From: Nephromyces sp. MM_2019
Lineage: Eukaryota; Apicomplexa; Aconoidasida; Nephromycida
DNA: 32,447 bases
NCBI GenBank assembly: GCA_015657535.1
Contig: JADHZB010001172.1
Coordinates: 1-32,447 of the forward strand
Reading direction: 5' to 3'
This document shows positions 1-12,174 of this stretch, piece by piece. The first letter of the stretch is position 1; every line of letters begins with the position of its first letter. A program made the position numbers and the translations under genes. The notes beneath the pieces were generated by a model. It did no database searches, was not told the origin of the DNA, and saw only the letters and a program-made list of their open reading frames with translations.

Positions 1-162
1 CACACATAGATATCACGCACACATAGATATCACGCACACATAGATATCACGCACACATAGATATCACGCACACATAGATATCATGCACACACACACACAC
101 AAACACACATAGATATCACACACACACACACAAACACACATAGATATCACGCACACACATAC
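1..162. repeat. 17-bp minisatellite and (CA)n tract in an intron
   Basis: The first 85 bases are five head-to-tail copies of a 17-bp unit, CACACATAGATATCACG, with one change in the fifth. A CA-rich tract follows, with two further partial copies of the unit. On the minus strand the array begins within a few bases of the splice donor at 162/161, so it is intronic sequence of the gene at 163-2344. It continues past the left edge. Confidence 0.9.
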
Positions 163-2344
163 CTGGTATATCCATGATTGTGCTATTCTTCTTCAGTGTG
201 CGATTGCTCTTATCGCTCACTTCTAAGTGCAGTCCATCTGGATATTGCTTCAATTGTAAATACCCATTGATCTCAAATACAGAAGATCTAGTGATAAAAC
301 AAATAATTCATCTTTTGCACAGTAAAAGCTCAAAATCATAGAATAAAGGAGGAAAATGGAAAACTTTGATTAAATTCAGCATCCTGGCAGTGGAGGGAAG
401 AAGTTAGAAGAACTGATTTCACGCAGATAGAAGTTTTAAATTGAAAATAAAGGCTTCAAATTACTCTCTTAAATCGCTGAAAAATCACCCAAAACAACCG
501 CCTAACTTAGCAGAAAAACCCTATAAAAGCTCGAAAAATGCGTGACGGCAGCCTTGGTAATGAATTAATTATTCTAATCTCAAAAAATATACCCCTGAGC
601 CACACGATAAGGGCATTAGCAGCACACTTATAGCAGTATCTTCAAGCATATACTCAAAGATCAAGAAAAGGCGTGCGAAAAATACGAGCTTCCACTGTTT
701 ACTCCCTCAATTAAAGAGTCAATTCTGCATCATTGAGATGCAGGCAGCCCAACCAAGAAAAAACAGCATATCTTCAAGATTTTAGCTGCAAAAAGCAGTG
801 ATTATGACTCTACGCAAATCCTTCAAACACCAAATAATACACTTAATATTCAAACAGTTGAAGCAGCCATCAAATAACTAGCTTTTCAAGAAAACGCTCT
901 CTTCATTCCAATTGCCGTCTTTCTTGAAACTCTTTTGTGTGTTTTTTTTTCTTGAATGCTTCAGAACAAGCAAAGACAATGAAAACTTCACTTTTAAACA
1001 CATAAACAACAAAAAATTCTTTTAAGATTATTTTCCATCACAAAAGAGGTTGATGGTATTCAAAAACATCAAAATCATTGAATTTTTCAGTAAGAATTTG
1101 AGGAAAGAAGGCAGAAAATGATAGTGGAAAATCTTCCCTGCGATAACGGCTTAAAATAGCTATTTATGGTGCAATTTTATCAACAAAATGACTAGAAAAA
1201 ACTTTTAAGAAAACAAACAGTTTCCGCCAAATTTCACTATAAATACGTATAATTCACTCCTGTTAATCCAATCGTTTTGAAGATAACCCTCTAGCACCTT
1301 AGCTAACAAAACTGAGCATGACAAAGAGAACCCGGGAATTTCCCAAAAAAATGCGAGTAAAAAGCATCATAAAGGAATCCTTGTGCTCGCGTATTCACGC
1401 TGCTCAAGTAGCACACACACAAAAACTTTGTGAAAACCTAAAGTTTAATCCGCTGAAAATTTCCTAGCAGAAGCTGCAGCTTCATAGATCCGTATTAGCG
1501 GGACGGGTAAACTAAAAATGAAGAGTTTCAAGCTATCTTCAAGAAGTCAAAAGCAAGTCACAAGGAACTCGAAAATATTTGCTCTTCTGAGTTAAAGGCA
1601 GTGGAAGAGAACTTCTTCAAATTAAAGAACGCACAGATGCAGCCACAACTAGGAATTCTTTCAGTATATATCTCCACCAAAACTAGCATTATATGAGTAG
1701 AAGTAGTAGGAAGAAAAAGAAGTAATATGAAGAAGTAGCAGGAAGAAGAAGAAGAAGTAGCAGGAAAATAGTGGGAAAAAGTAGTAGGAAGAAGCACCCC
1801 CACCACCAACCACCCTCCACACCAAGAAAACCTTGGGGAAAAGTTTCATCAAAAACACATCTTCAACAGATACATCAAAGGGCTTTTCTTCTTCTTCTTC
1901 TTCTCAAAACTAATGTATTACAGTCTACTAAATTGACTAGATTGCATACACTTGTAACTGGGCATCAACTAACAGTTAATTTTTCCAATCAAACTCTGCT
2001 TGCTAGCAAATTCCTCACCTCTTCCACAAGGCTCTTCCAGCAACTCCTTCGCCTTTAAACCCTCTAAAGGTTTCATCATAAATGTTTTTCTTCCAAGAAC
2101 CCTTCTTTTCATCATTATACAAACGAGGATTATACATCCAAAGCTGTGTGTCCAAAAAAGTATTTGAAATGAAGAAAAAACCAATCACCAGCAGGATGTA
2201 AAAAACCCAGAAAATGCAGTATCGTCCAAAAAAAAGCCTCCAATGTGCTTTAAGCAGTTTTGTCGACTGCCTAAACGGAGAGGCAGATATCCTCGAAGAA
2301 CTTGCATTCATCGAGGTTGCCTCCTTGGAATTCGAATTGTTCAT
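163..2344 (-). CDS. Unrecognised single-pass membrane protein, 3' end beyond left edge
   Basis: Two candidate exons. Exon 1 runs 2344..2019: an ATG, a Ser/Asn-rich N-terminus of about 45 residues, a hydrophobic segment at about residues 46-65 (IFWVFYILLVIGFFFI) after a basic flank, then a charged tail rich in Lys, Gly and Trp. This suggests a signal anchor with the C-terminus in the lumen. It ends at a good donor (GTGAGG) in phase 2. Exon 2 runs 287..163, starts after TTTTATCACTAG with one nucleotide, so the phases match, and ends at a strong GTATGT donor. It encodes about 41 residues with the run YLQLKQYPDGLHLEVSDK. Direct joining implies a 1731-bp intron; small exons between could be missed. 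I do not recognise the family. The open frame of exon 1 alone is only marginally longer than chance in this AT-rich DNA; the splice signals and composition make the case. Confidence 0.5.
1680..1795. repeat. Purine-rich GAA/GTAG low-complexity tract
   Basis: About 115 bp of imperfect GAAGAA and AAGTAGTAGGAAG repeats, followed by a short C-rich CACCACCAACC stretch at about 1796-1815. It lies within the putative intron of the minus-strand gene at 163-2344. Open frames across it are poly-Ser or Phe-rich by composition and I do not treat them as genes. Confidence 0.8.
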
Positions 2345-2519
2345 TTTAGGGGGATTTTGGCATATTTTACGAGAGCAGAAGGAAAAAAAAGAGCGAAAAA
2401 ATTTGCTCTAAAGAATCATTAAATATCTTCCTCTTCATTGCTTCCCATGGAATATCTTTATTGTTTTAAGTTAAAGCAGCGAAATGGGAAGAGAAGGGGT
2501 AATTGAGAGCCAAAACTAG

Positions 2520-2822
2520 GCCGGAACCATCATCGAAACAGGGATTCTTAAAGAGGAAGAGGAAGCAGAAGATGAAGAGGATATAGAAGATGAAGAGGAA
2601 GATGATGCAGGAGATGAAGAGGAAGATGACGCAGAAGCTGATGTCGAGGATGAAGATGAAGACGATGTAGAAGATGAAGAGTATGTAAAAAAGAAAAGGA
2701 ATGCAAAAGAGGAAGATCTAACACAGAGTTTAGAAGAGGATATAGGCAATTCACGCACAGAACAAAACTTTCCTACTATACTTGCTCAGAGAGTAAATTG
2801 CAGCGATCTTCTTCTTCTTTAA
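2520..2822 (+). other. Acidic low-complexity open frame over a GAA/GAT repeat
   Basis: The plus strand has 100 codons open from just after a TAG (2517-2519) to a TAA (2820-2822). The first two thirds are nearly pure Glu/Asp (units such as EDEED and EEEDD). A basic patch KKKRNAK follows, then a mixed tail. There is no methionine in frame, so if coding it is an internal or last exon; the AG at 2518-2519 could be its acceptor but lacks a pyrimidine tract. The opposite strand reads as poly-serine. Such acidic runs with basic patches are common in nuclear proteins, but a purine microsatellite gives the same translation, so coding status is undecided. Confidence 0.3.
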
Positions 2823-5800
2823 AAAGCTAGCCGGTTCCGAGAATCTTAGGATCCGAGCAGTATTACTCTCAGCATGACTGGAACTAATAAAAATATACAA
2901 ACACGCACGCAGCATCAGATAGCGTATCTCTATATGAGGGCATATCCCAGAAGAAGCAAATTTTATTTTTTATAAAATGAAAATCTCACAGTGTCTACAA
3001 ATGAAATATCGAAAGCTATAAACTACTGCAATTATAATCAAATTTTGCTCAATTTTGACTGAACAACGTATGCTAGAGCGCAACACACCCACTTCAACTG
3101 TGTGTTTATCACGATGAGTCCGTAATAGGTGTTACTGAAGTTTGCTGGTTTTACACCATTTTCTGCCGTTTTTCATGTGAATTTATAACGAAATGGTTAT
3201 TATGCAATGGGATCTTAACCAGACATCTTAAATGAAGCAGCCCGCTCTCAATGGCTGCTTGAAGTATCATCTAGATTTCGCATATTGAAGCTTCAGTAAC
3301 GCCTTAACTATACAAAAATGCTTTATTTTGCTAAATTTATCTAAATTTTTAAAGGATACAAATATTTACTCCTGACATAAATATTGACGCTTTTTACCAC
3401 TTTTTTATATCCCAACGATATAGATAAAACATCATATATATGTATCGAGTCTTTATAGACAGCCCTCTTAGCCTCAGACTTAGTATCGTTGTACTACTTT
3501 GTAGAAGGGGTCGTCTTGATGTTAGTGACTCCTTGTGATTGCCTTTGATCACCTGTATACACATTTTCATGTGAATCACCACAAAAGTCAAAAGTATCGG
3601 CCAAGTCTTGCATTTGGGAGCATTTTTTTCTAAAGAGGACCTTTTTAGGAGAGAAAAATGCCTATAAAAAGCATTTTTCACTTTCAAGGCAAGTACAAGT
3701 TCTTTGATTGAAAAATAGCTTTGTTCAGCACGCAATAATCTGCATTTCCTATGATTCAACACTTGTAAAATCACTGCATCATACGGTGCGCTTTTTTATG
3801 TGAATCGGACTGAAACCGTATTCCAATGGGAAAGCATTGCGTATTTCAGGTGTTATGATACTTTTACTCGCAACAACACTAACCTCCGTGCAATATAAGA
3901 AGGAAGAAAAGACGCAAGTATGTAGCTTTTTGTATGTTTGTGAAAAATTTGACCTGATTATTTATCAAGACAAAATCCACTATACGTTATAAAATATATA
4001 GTTGAATATAGTTATTTAAAACTTTATTAAGTATACAAGAAACATAGAGTCCTGGATGCAAACTCTCATTGCAAGACGAGGATGCTTATCCGTTACAAAA
4101 GAAGAAAAGAGTTTATTTTGCCGTATGAAAAGTTTGTTTCTGTCGTAGTCGAGCACAAATTATTGCGTCTTAAATTTGCTTTTTTACTTGCGCTATATAT
4201 AGCTATGATTCAATACAGATTGCTTTATGTTTTTTTTTGTGGTGCATCAAGGTAAATTGGCATGTTTAAATATAGCATGAAAGTGAGCTCGTGTAGGCGG
4301 TTAAATGGATTGTTGCAAGTGTCTAAGTTTTTATACGTACAGAATGAATGTTGACACTTTACACTTTGAAGCTTCCTTTAAGACTGGATTTTGCTGATAA
4401 GTTGTGGAGTGTGGATGCTAGAGTAATCTAAGAAATAGCATCGATTATTGATAGGCAAGCTTTGGTTATAGAAATGTTCTGCCATGAACTTTGGCGGTTT
4501 TAAAATGTGAACTCCACGGACTTCCGCCGAAAAATTTCCATAAAAATGATACCATATAGTGAGCATGCATGGGGCCTTTGAAGGGCTTCCTTTTTATTTT
4601 TAAAATAAAATGTGCTTTGAAGTAATTGGAATATGATAGTTTTTTTTGGTTTGCCGTTAGCCTTACCTTCAGCATTTAAACACACGCAAGGACATTCGAA
4701 AAGCTTTCTGGCAGCCACATATATCACTAAAATGTGTAGTCCATACATAAAAAAAATTTGCAAGAGACAGGCGTTAATGTACTTATTAAGTAACCAATCA
4801 TGGTAATGCTCAATATACAAAAAGTTTCCGGGGGTCATTACCTTGAATTTTTATTTTTATAGGGAATAATTTTGTGGCAAAACAGTACCTTAGGCAATAG
4901 GATTTCTGCAGCTTAAATATTGATTAAAATTGCGTTGCATTTAGTGTGTTTTCTGATGCGGCAGCTTGTCGGTAGAAGAGTATGAAATGCGTATGATGAT
5001 AATCGATTCAACGAGAAAGTTTTCTCAACGCTTTTAATTACCGATTTGCTCTCATGGTCAACTCCACATTCTGTTTTTTCTACTCAACCATAGTACTACA
5101 GGTGAATTGTAAATTCTCCGCTAATAAACAAATAAAATGCTTTTGGATTGGGTTCTGCATAGATATTTTCTAAAAAAGGCATGATTACCCCCGGTTATTG
5201 CATATTCTCATGGTTATATAGTGCTTGAAAAGAGTACGTAGGCATGGAATTTTCTGATTTTTTTGTATTAAAGTCTTTTTCGCTGCAGAGGCAATTCTTG
5301 TCGACTCTGAACTAAGTTTCAAAACATATGGTAAATTTCGCTTCCGTGTAATATTTTCCATCCTAGATTCGGCAAAAGGTTAGCCATCAAAACTTACTGA
5401 TCCATGAGGGATAGAGCTACAATTTACTACGCATGCAAAGCGTAAAATTTATGGTACACTGTAGGCATAGAGTAATAAATTCTTATATCCCCCCTGAGAA
5501 GCTTTCTGCATCATAATAAGCCATATTAAACATATTTTTTTGGCATATTATGACTTCCGAAAAATCCTCTTTTCTATTAAAGTGCCTGTGATACGCCGTT
5601 GTCAAGGTAACTGTTGATAGTCTGCTACTTGGTCCATCAGGCGAAAGAGCCTATCGATTATATCTGGTTGCCACAAATAAACCCTGAACATTGTATGCTC
5701 TATAGCAATCCAAGGGAGAGCCTCCACATGATTAAAATAAAACACGAAGCTATCAAACTTATTTGTAGGCTGACCCTTTAGAAATTCAATGCTAATTTCT

Positions 5801-5834
5801 ATTACAAGAACATGCTCTTTCGCGTGCTCATACC
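2823..5834. other. AT-rich intergenic stretch, no supported gene
   Basis: About 3 kb of AT-rich DNA. The longest open frames, about 126 codons at 3394-3774 and 112 codons at 4500-4838, both minus, are near the length expected by chance at this base composition and resemble no family I know. One short minus-strand segment, about 4737-4670, is flanked by an acceptor-like TTTTAG and a donor-like GAAG/GTAAGG and would encode about 23 residues. That is too little to call an exon. Confidence 0.6.
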
Positions 5835-5879
5835 TCAGACAACATTCCCTGTATGATGCCTACCATCATTTACTTTTGG

Positions 5880-6330
5880 TAAAATAAAATCGCACCGATT
5901 ACCATCGATGACTACGGGGTGGCAGCATAAACCAGCTGCTGTATCCGGTGAGGCGTGTGCACACACCCGCTTTGTAGCTGCCATATATCCTCCCGCGAAC
6001 TTCGTATCATTTTCGAAAGCTGGCATTTTAGGTAGTAATGCTGCCGCTACATTCCCCTGCCGCGCACTGTCTACGCTTAAGGTCGCTTCACAGCTTGAAA
6101 AGCGCCAATCGCATAGTGAATCTTGGCGTCCCGCTTACGAAACTTTTACCCTCCCTTTGTTGTATTCGGGCGGCCTCGTGTTGTCGTACTGTGCTTCTTG
6201 GAGGCCCCATGAGAACACCCTGATGAAGTCCGCAACCCATTTCATTTCGCCGCAACGCCACTGTTTCATGGGCACTAGCCTTATATTAAGGTAAACCGAC
6301 GGTGAAAGTTCCGCCGTGCTTTGCATCTTC
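5880..6330. promoter_or_regulatory. GC-rich island upstream of RPS18
   Basis: Base composition rises clearly above the flanks, and many CpG steps appear, over about 450 bp ending about 100 bp before the RPS18 start codon. A comparable island lies at about the same distance upstream of RPL11, so I infer a promoter or transcription-start region. Alternatives are not excluded. The minus strand is open in one frame from 6326 to 5835 except for a single TAA at 6135-6137, and the plus strand is open for 128 codons at 5908-6294. GC-rich DNA has fewer stops, which can explain both. Confidence 0.4.
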
Positions 6331-6436
6331 TTGTGCGTATCATGTCATTGACACTACAATCTTATTGCAATCATACGTACAAGTGTTACCTGTTGATTCC
6401 AGAGGTGACTCTTATCTTCGCTTTTTTGCTCCGAAG

Positions 6437-7722
6437 ATGTCTATAGTAATTGGCAAGAGCGAAGAATTTCAGCACATCTTGCGTGTGCTGAATACAAATG
6501 TAGATGGTCCGACTAAGGTTGTGATAGCCTTGACGGCTATCCGTGGAATTGGAAGAAGGATGGCTACTTTAATATGCAAGAAGGCTGACATTGACACCAG
6601 TAAAAGAGCTGGACAGCTTTCGCCTCATGAGATACAAAAGGTTATTTTTGTATTTTTTTGGGGGAAGTTACGGTGCTAATTTTATGTCTGCGGGCGAATG
6701 CCTTCAATTTGCTTCTGGGGGGAAAAATGCCTGATGAAGTGTGTCGTTTTTGCTTTGTGCTTTCGTCTTGTTGGGAGTTAGTTAGTTCATGGGCACTGGC
6801 TTGCCTGTTTTGGAGAGCATTACAGGTTCTGCTGAGTTGTGTAGTGTTTGTTACTCTCTTTGCCCTATTCGCGTTTGTGTTAGAGCGATTGGGCGTATCT
6901 GCAAATTCCTAAATCTTCCGTGGAAATGGCGGTTGGCAGCTAATTTTTTTGGTTTAGACCTCTTTTTTTTGAAAACGTTTTAATAGTGTCGGTTAAGGGG
7001 TTGATTGCTTTCTGTGTTAGCGCGCTTCCAGTAGTATCTGTAGTTATACTTGGGGTTGGAGGTAGATATGTAGGGGCACGTTGCCAGAATACTTGTTTTT
7101 GGTAGTGTGCCTATTTGGTATGGTACGATAGAAAAGCTTTTTAGCTATTTTTGTTTGCTACCCTGTAAATTTGGTTGTTCTGTTCGAGCTTGCAGCGTGC
7201 CTGATGTATAGTAATGCACGATTGCGCATATGCGGTCAATGCATCTAGATTAGCAGTCGCTTGTGAATTATTTTATCAATTTTTTGACTGATCTTACTAT
7301 CTGCTTGCTACCCGCAATGTGCTTGTTTCCCCTCAGTGTTATTGCCTGGTCTTGTCTTGCTGGTGTGTAGCACTATTCCTTTTATTTCCCGAAAGGAAGT
7401 TTCTTTGCAATAATTTTGTTTCTTCCTAATAAAATTTTTTCCGTTTTTTTCTTAGATTGTTGCAATCGTGGATGATCCTACCCGCTTTAAGGTACCAAAT
7501 TGGTTTCTTAATCGAAGAAAGGACGTGACCGATGGCAAGAATAAGCATCTCAGTGCATCACAGCTCGATTCGGTATTGCGTGATGATTTCGAACGCCTAA
7601 AGAAAATGAGGCTCCACAGAGGTTTGAGGCATTACTGGAATTTAAAAGTACGTGGACAGCATACGAAGACTACTGGCAGGCATGGGAGAACCGTCGGTGT
7701 AGCGAAGAAGAAGGGGGGTTAA
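6437..7722 (+). CDS. RPS18: Small-subunit ribosomal protein uS13 (RPS18), two exons
   Basis: Exons 6437..6640 (68 codons) and 7456..7722 (88 codons plus stop) join in phase 0 to give 156 residues, against about 152-156 in eukaryotes. The protein sits in the head of the 40S subunit, near the P-site tRNA and the subunit bridges. Visible family landmarks: [15 protein letters not shown] near the start, [11 protein letters not shown] in the helix-two-turn-helix core, KADID and KRAG before the junction, then [25 protein letters not shown], and the signature [11 protein letters not shown] close to the C-terminus. The start is the ATG giving [15 protein letters not shown]. Compared with the human protein this has about two extra residues before EFQHIL. 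The 815-bp intron starts AAAAG/GTTATT and ends TTTTTTTCTTAG/ATT. A GC-rich island lies just upstream. Confidence 0.96.
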
Positions 7723-10074
7723 ACGTTTAAACTTCGATGTGTTTTTGGAAGTAGAAGTGCCCTGCGGAGTATATGCGACGCATTGCGTAGAAATAAGTAT
7801 TGTTATATTCTATTAAGCTTTGGCGATTGTGCATTAAGAACTGTTAAGCTGGAATGTTATTGCGATAACAATAATTCACGAAATTTCTGATATTTTCCAT
7901 TTCTTGGATAGCCTATGGTAATCAAGACCATTTCTTGAAATTTAATTTCGAGGAAGAGCCGATTTCTTGAGTCTACACTGCTTTTGTAATAAACCATATT
8001 TTCCGTGTATAGGCCACTTTGATGCTTCCTTACTTCGCTATTGATAATTTCGAGAAAGACCATAGAGAGATTTATTGTACATGATTCACCTAACTGCAAG
8101 GGACTTAATTGAATTGAAATTTTATAACTGAGTGTTTAGCTTGATCTGGATCTCCTGCGTTTATGATATGTGTTATGATCGAGTCGGGAGTATTTTTACC
8201 TAATGGACCGGGTTATTAGGGCAATTGTGTTGCATCCTAGTTACCATTAGATGGGTTGTTAGCTTTTCAGAAATTTACTGTGGGGATACGAATTCTGTTA
8301 TTTTTTTACTCCCATAGTATTATGTGCCCACCTGCCTATCTCGTTCGAACCCGATGTACTTTTCATGTTGAATTTGAATATGCGCGTGAGATATATACTT
8401 ATTAATCAAAGGTTTGAACATACATCTGGCGCGTAAACAGGATGATTCAATGTTTTTTTGATGAAGTTGTTAGTGGCAATTGTTTTTTACCGCTTTTACT
8501 TTAGTTCTTTGAGGGATTATTGGTGTTTCTCATTTGTGCGGAGGAACTTCGTTCACTCAAATTGAAATCTCGTGTCTTCACACCTTTTTTTTGTGATACT
8601 ACGCTATGTGGAGTCCGTTGGCAATGCTTTATTATCTCGTAGAATCTATTTAGGAGTTCTTTTGCATGTTTCTTTCTTGTCCGGTGATTACTCATATTGC
8701 CAGATGTTAATTCCATTTTGGGTAGGAAATTTCATTTCGTTATACAAGTAATGAAAATATACGGCTGATACTGAATTTCCTATTCGAGGGTTTTGGATTT
8801 GCGAGATGTAGCCTGCTACACCTGATGTTCTAAAGAGTGTTGAGTACACTTACGTTGCTCATGGCTGTTTTGAGTAGTTTTGTTTTTTTTGCATGTCTTA
8901 CTGTCAGTTTAGATGAATGTAGCCTTATATATAGGCAAGAGTAAAGTATTTTTTATGCTCAAGTAACGTATGCTGGATATGAGCGGAGCTTTGAGTTGCT
9001 AATTTTATTTGTTGGCACTGTAAAGTTGCTGTGGATCAGTGTATTGTAACAAACAGAAAGGCGCTTCTTCATCCGTTTGGAAGTCTTTAAATTCTCCAAG
9101 GCTTAATTCCTCCACAGCAAGCAGGCATCCATATGCCTTGTAGCTGCATAAGCAGGTAGGAATTGCAGTTATGGAAATACAGAGGATGTTCATTGCCTAG
9201 TTTGGGCATATAGGTCATATTGGCAGTGCAGATGGATCTATGCCGGCATGGCGCTTCCTTTGCTTAAGGAAAACCTTCTCATATCGATCCTACCGTGAGT
9301 GCTAGTTGACACTGCCTCGTCTTGATTGAGCCATTTTATGTTATGGTAGCTTTCGGACGGTATGGCACTTTTCAGCTGCCTTACTGGTTTTTTGAACAAG
9401 CAAGACTTTTTAAGAAGCCTCTAAATTAGTTTTATATATAGATTGCTGGACTAGCTATTCTTTCACCCTGATGTCGGCTCCCCTTTAAGAGTATAAACCG
9501 TTCCCAATGAAATATCATTCGCAATGATACTTTCCGCGGTGCAATCACTAGGTTATGCCTATAGGTTTGTCTTAGGATGGAATATGCTTACCAGTTTTGC
9601 GAAGTTTCTCAGTCAATGCAGTGCAGAGAAACGTAAGGATAAGAAGGATGTTTCTATTCATCTCTAGCAGGCACCATGATGCACTTTTAAAATACTTTGA
9701 AATTCCATCGAGTTTGGTCCGTGCCTAGGCTTACGAGGTATCACCGGAACGCTTTTATTTTATGTGGTGACATGCATAATGCATCACTTCGTTTGAAACA
9801 GCGCCGGACTGTTAGCCCATTGTCCGATGTAATTTTGCAATACATGAGTTCTCTCGATTAGTTTAGCCATGAAATTTTGCACGAAGCCCCCCAATGAATT
9901 CCCAAATTAGCAAGTGGTGACGATACCATCGCCTCCAAGGTATTCACTTTATTGTACCTTGTCTGTACTCGTTGATTGAAAAAAATCGGTCTGTTTATGT
10001 ATTGATGAGTTATCATCGGCAACCACTGGCTTTAAGTGGCGAGTAAGGTAGCAAAGTCTGTGTGAACACATAGA
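7723..10074. other. Intergenic stretch, no supported gene
   Basis: About 2.35 kb downstream of RPS18, holding its 3' untranslated region of unknown extent. Minus-strand frames at 7857-8099 (80 codons), 8501-8716 and 9005-9193 and a short plus-strand frame near 9527-9667 are of chance length and match nothing I know. No RNA gene was recognised. Confidence 0.55.
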
Positions 10075-10170
10075 GGAAAGTCATGGCGATTGTTGGAAGT
10101 CACAGCGAGTACAGGAAGTCACGGCGAGATTAGGGAATCGCGGCGAGTATGGGGAGTCACAGTGCGGGTT
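10075..10170. repeat. Degenerate 19-bp tandem repeat, five units
   Basis: Five units of 18-20 bp with consensus close to GGAAGTCACGGCGAGTATA begin at 10075, 10095, 10114, 10133 and 10151. The second and third are most alike; the core GTCAC-GGCGAG is largely kept in all. The units are richer in G and CpG than their surroundings. Confidence 0.8.
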
Positions 10171-12174
10171 GCGTTTGCTATGCATGCTTTTTTGTAAAAA
10201 TTCAGTGCAGACGAACCTCTTGTATGCACATGCATGGTAAGCGGTGCCCTATCCCTTCTGGGCTCCGTCATTAAGTACGAGTGTCACGCGGTTTGGTGTG
10301 AGGTAAGTGCTCAATTTAGATGATAACGCGACTAGCTACTGCATATGCATACAGCTTTATTACATAAAAAAATGCGGTTGTTGAATATCACAATACCATT
10401 CTCCTGTAAAGTATTGCTATGAGGGTGTGCTAGAAAGAAGTGATGTTGGGAAGGAGAGAGAAAACTCCTCTTTATTCCGCAATATAAAGTAAATTTAGAG
10501 TGCGTTCAACAGTAAACATGAAGGAAAAATGAGGGTCTTACTATAAGTCAACACGCACGAGTGGAGGAAAGAACTATATATAAGCGTCCTGCAAACGTAA
10601 GTCAGGTTCGCGTAAACAAGGGAAGACTTTTATTCTGCCATCTCCGAAGCGTACATGATGCTTAAAAAAATAGAGTACTTTATGTGCTGAAAAGATTTGG
10701 ATTTACCCCTATTTTTCGGCTACCACATGCTAAGCTCAAAAATCACATTGTCTTCCGCATAGCCGTGAGGGAGCACTTGTAAAATATTTCAAACAGTTTC
10801 CGTGTTAAATTTATTAAAGGTGGTGGCAAGTGAGCCTACCTTAGAGGATAAAAAAGAGTGGGAAGTGAAAAATGCATTCATCAGATGTATTAAGAAAAAA
10901 CGGTTGGGGGTTTAAAGCCTAGGTTCACCAGGCGTGGTAAGAAAAAAATTCCTATTGTATGCTTTCTCGCTGTCGATTTCTTCAACTTGGGGCCTACCTT
11001 ATCTTGTTTTGTTATTTTCAACGAAATATCCGACTCAAAGTAAGCACAATTAGTATTGAAGCAGTATTTCCTAAATCCGTGTGTAAGGCAACTGGATCCT
11101 CCAGGTGGCCTAGATCATATATCTGTGTAATGTGCACTCTGCTGCTATTCAAATCATTTAGACGGCGGACGCACGTGCGGGGAGAAGCGTTGTGTATTCG
11201 TAAGTACATGTACAAGGACCTTCCTTCTATATTACAAGTTACGGCACGGACTAAAAATGTTTCAAAAACGAAAAAGAATGCGGTAAAAAATATCAAGTAG
11301 CAATTGCCTCCGGCTAAAGATAACTATGATACTAGTTGAGGCTCGCGGGTGCACTGGTGTATTAAAAAATTTGCAGGCATACACGACTGATGAAATTAAA
11401 TTACTAAGCTGAATACTACAGTATATGCTACAGCGTACCTGCTCTTTCCATCTTCAGCACGTAATTCGCTCAGTCTATAGTATCTATCAATAAAAAAAAT
11501 AAGCGAGGCGATGCAGCACCCGCAAATCAAGATGTTGTCTAGATTTACGTTACCTGCTTCTCATAAAATAGATCGCCTGAAGCAGCACAAAAGAAGGCCT
11601 AAATTCACCTTCTGGTATGAAGTACTAGCAGCCTTCACTGCGTGTGAACGCACCGCAGCAATCTTGTGAAAAAAAGCACGAACCTTTCAAATGCATATAT
11701 TTGGGTAAAACTGCTGAACCTTTATAGATTTAAGGCTGAGGGGAGGCTAAATTCTCGGTAGCACTACTTACGAATCAGGCGTGCAAATAGGCTGAAATCC
11801 CGACAGGAGCTATCAGCAGGATGAACAGAAATTCTAAAGAATCAACCCTTTCTGTCAACTGACTAAATTACACGACATAAAAAATAAACGTACGCAGGCA
11901 TTTTTGACTACAAATTTTTTGGTACAGCGCGTTGCGACGTGCAGTAGTAATAGGTCATTAGTAACTTACTACGCTTTACCCAAATGATTCTCCACCTGTA
12001 TTTACTAGAGAGGGGTACGCAGCTACACCAGTGAAAAAAACTACTCTATCGACGGCTGAGCATTCCCTTGGTCTCACTTGATTCTTTCTACCAGAATAGA
12101 ATCTCTATATCCTCCTGACAGCCTTGCTGCAGCCAGCAAAGCATGAAAATTGTCCATTTTCAGAATCTCATCGC
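10171..12174. other. Intergenic stretch, no supported gene
   Basis: About 2 kb. It contains the 3' flank of the LOTUS gene at its right end. A short plus-strand frame starts at the ATG at about 10234 and runs 23 codons to a good donor (GAG/GTAAGTGC), but no convincing second exon was found. Overlapping frames on both strands at 10959-11300 match no family. A TATA-like ACTATATATAAGC sits at about 10570. Confidence 0.45.

Noticed and set aside
2015..2411. 65-codon plus-strand frame at 2214-2411
   Set aside because: It overlaps antisense to the membrane-protein exon, has chance length and shows no motif.
3105..3145. GATGAGTCCGTAATAGG resembling a hammerhead ribozyme core
   Set aside because: The required CTGATGA and GAAA core elements are not both present, and the stems do not close.
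3394..3774. 126-codon minus-strand open frame
   Set aside because: Length is near the chance expectation for this base composition over six frames. It has no recognisable motif and no convincing splice context.
5425..5445. CGCATGCA, similar to a motif reported upstream of Toxoplasma ribosomal protein genes
   Set aside because: It lies about 1 kb upstream of RPS18, outside the GC-rich island. GCATGC cores occur several times elsewhere in the window without relation to gene starts.
7857..8099. 80-codon minus-strand frame with protein-like composition downstream of RPS18
   Set aside because: Frames of this length are expected many times by chance in a 32-kb window at this GC content, and no family is recognised.
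8335..8365. GTTCGAACC resembling a tRNA T-loop
   Set aside because: The flanking bases do not form a 5-bp T stem and there is no acceptor or anticodon arm upstream.
9527..9667. 47-residue plus-strand frame starting MILSAVQSLG and ending in a Lys-rich tail
   Set aside because: It looks protein-like, but frames this short arise dozens of times by chance here and no homology is recognised.
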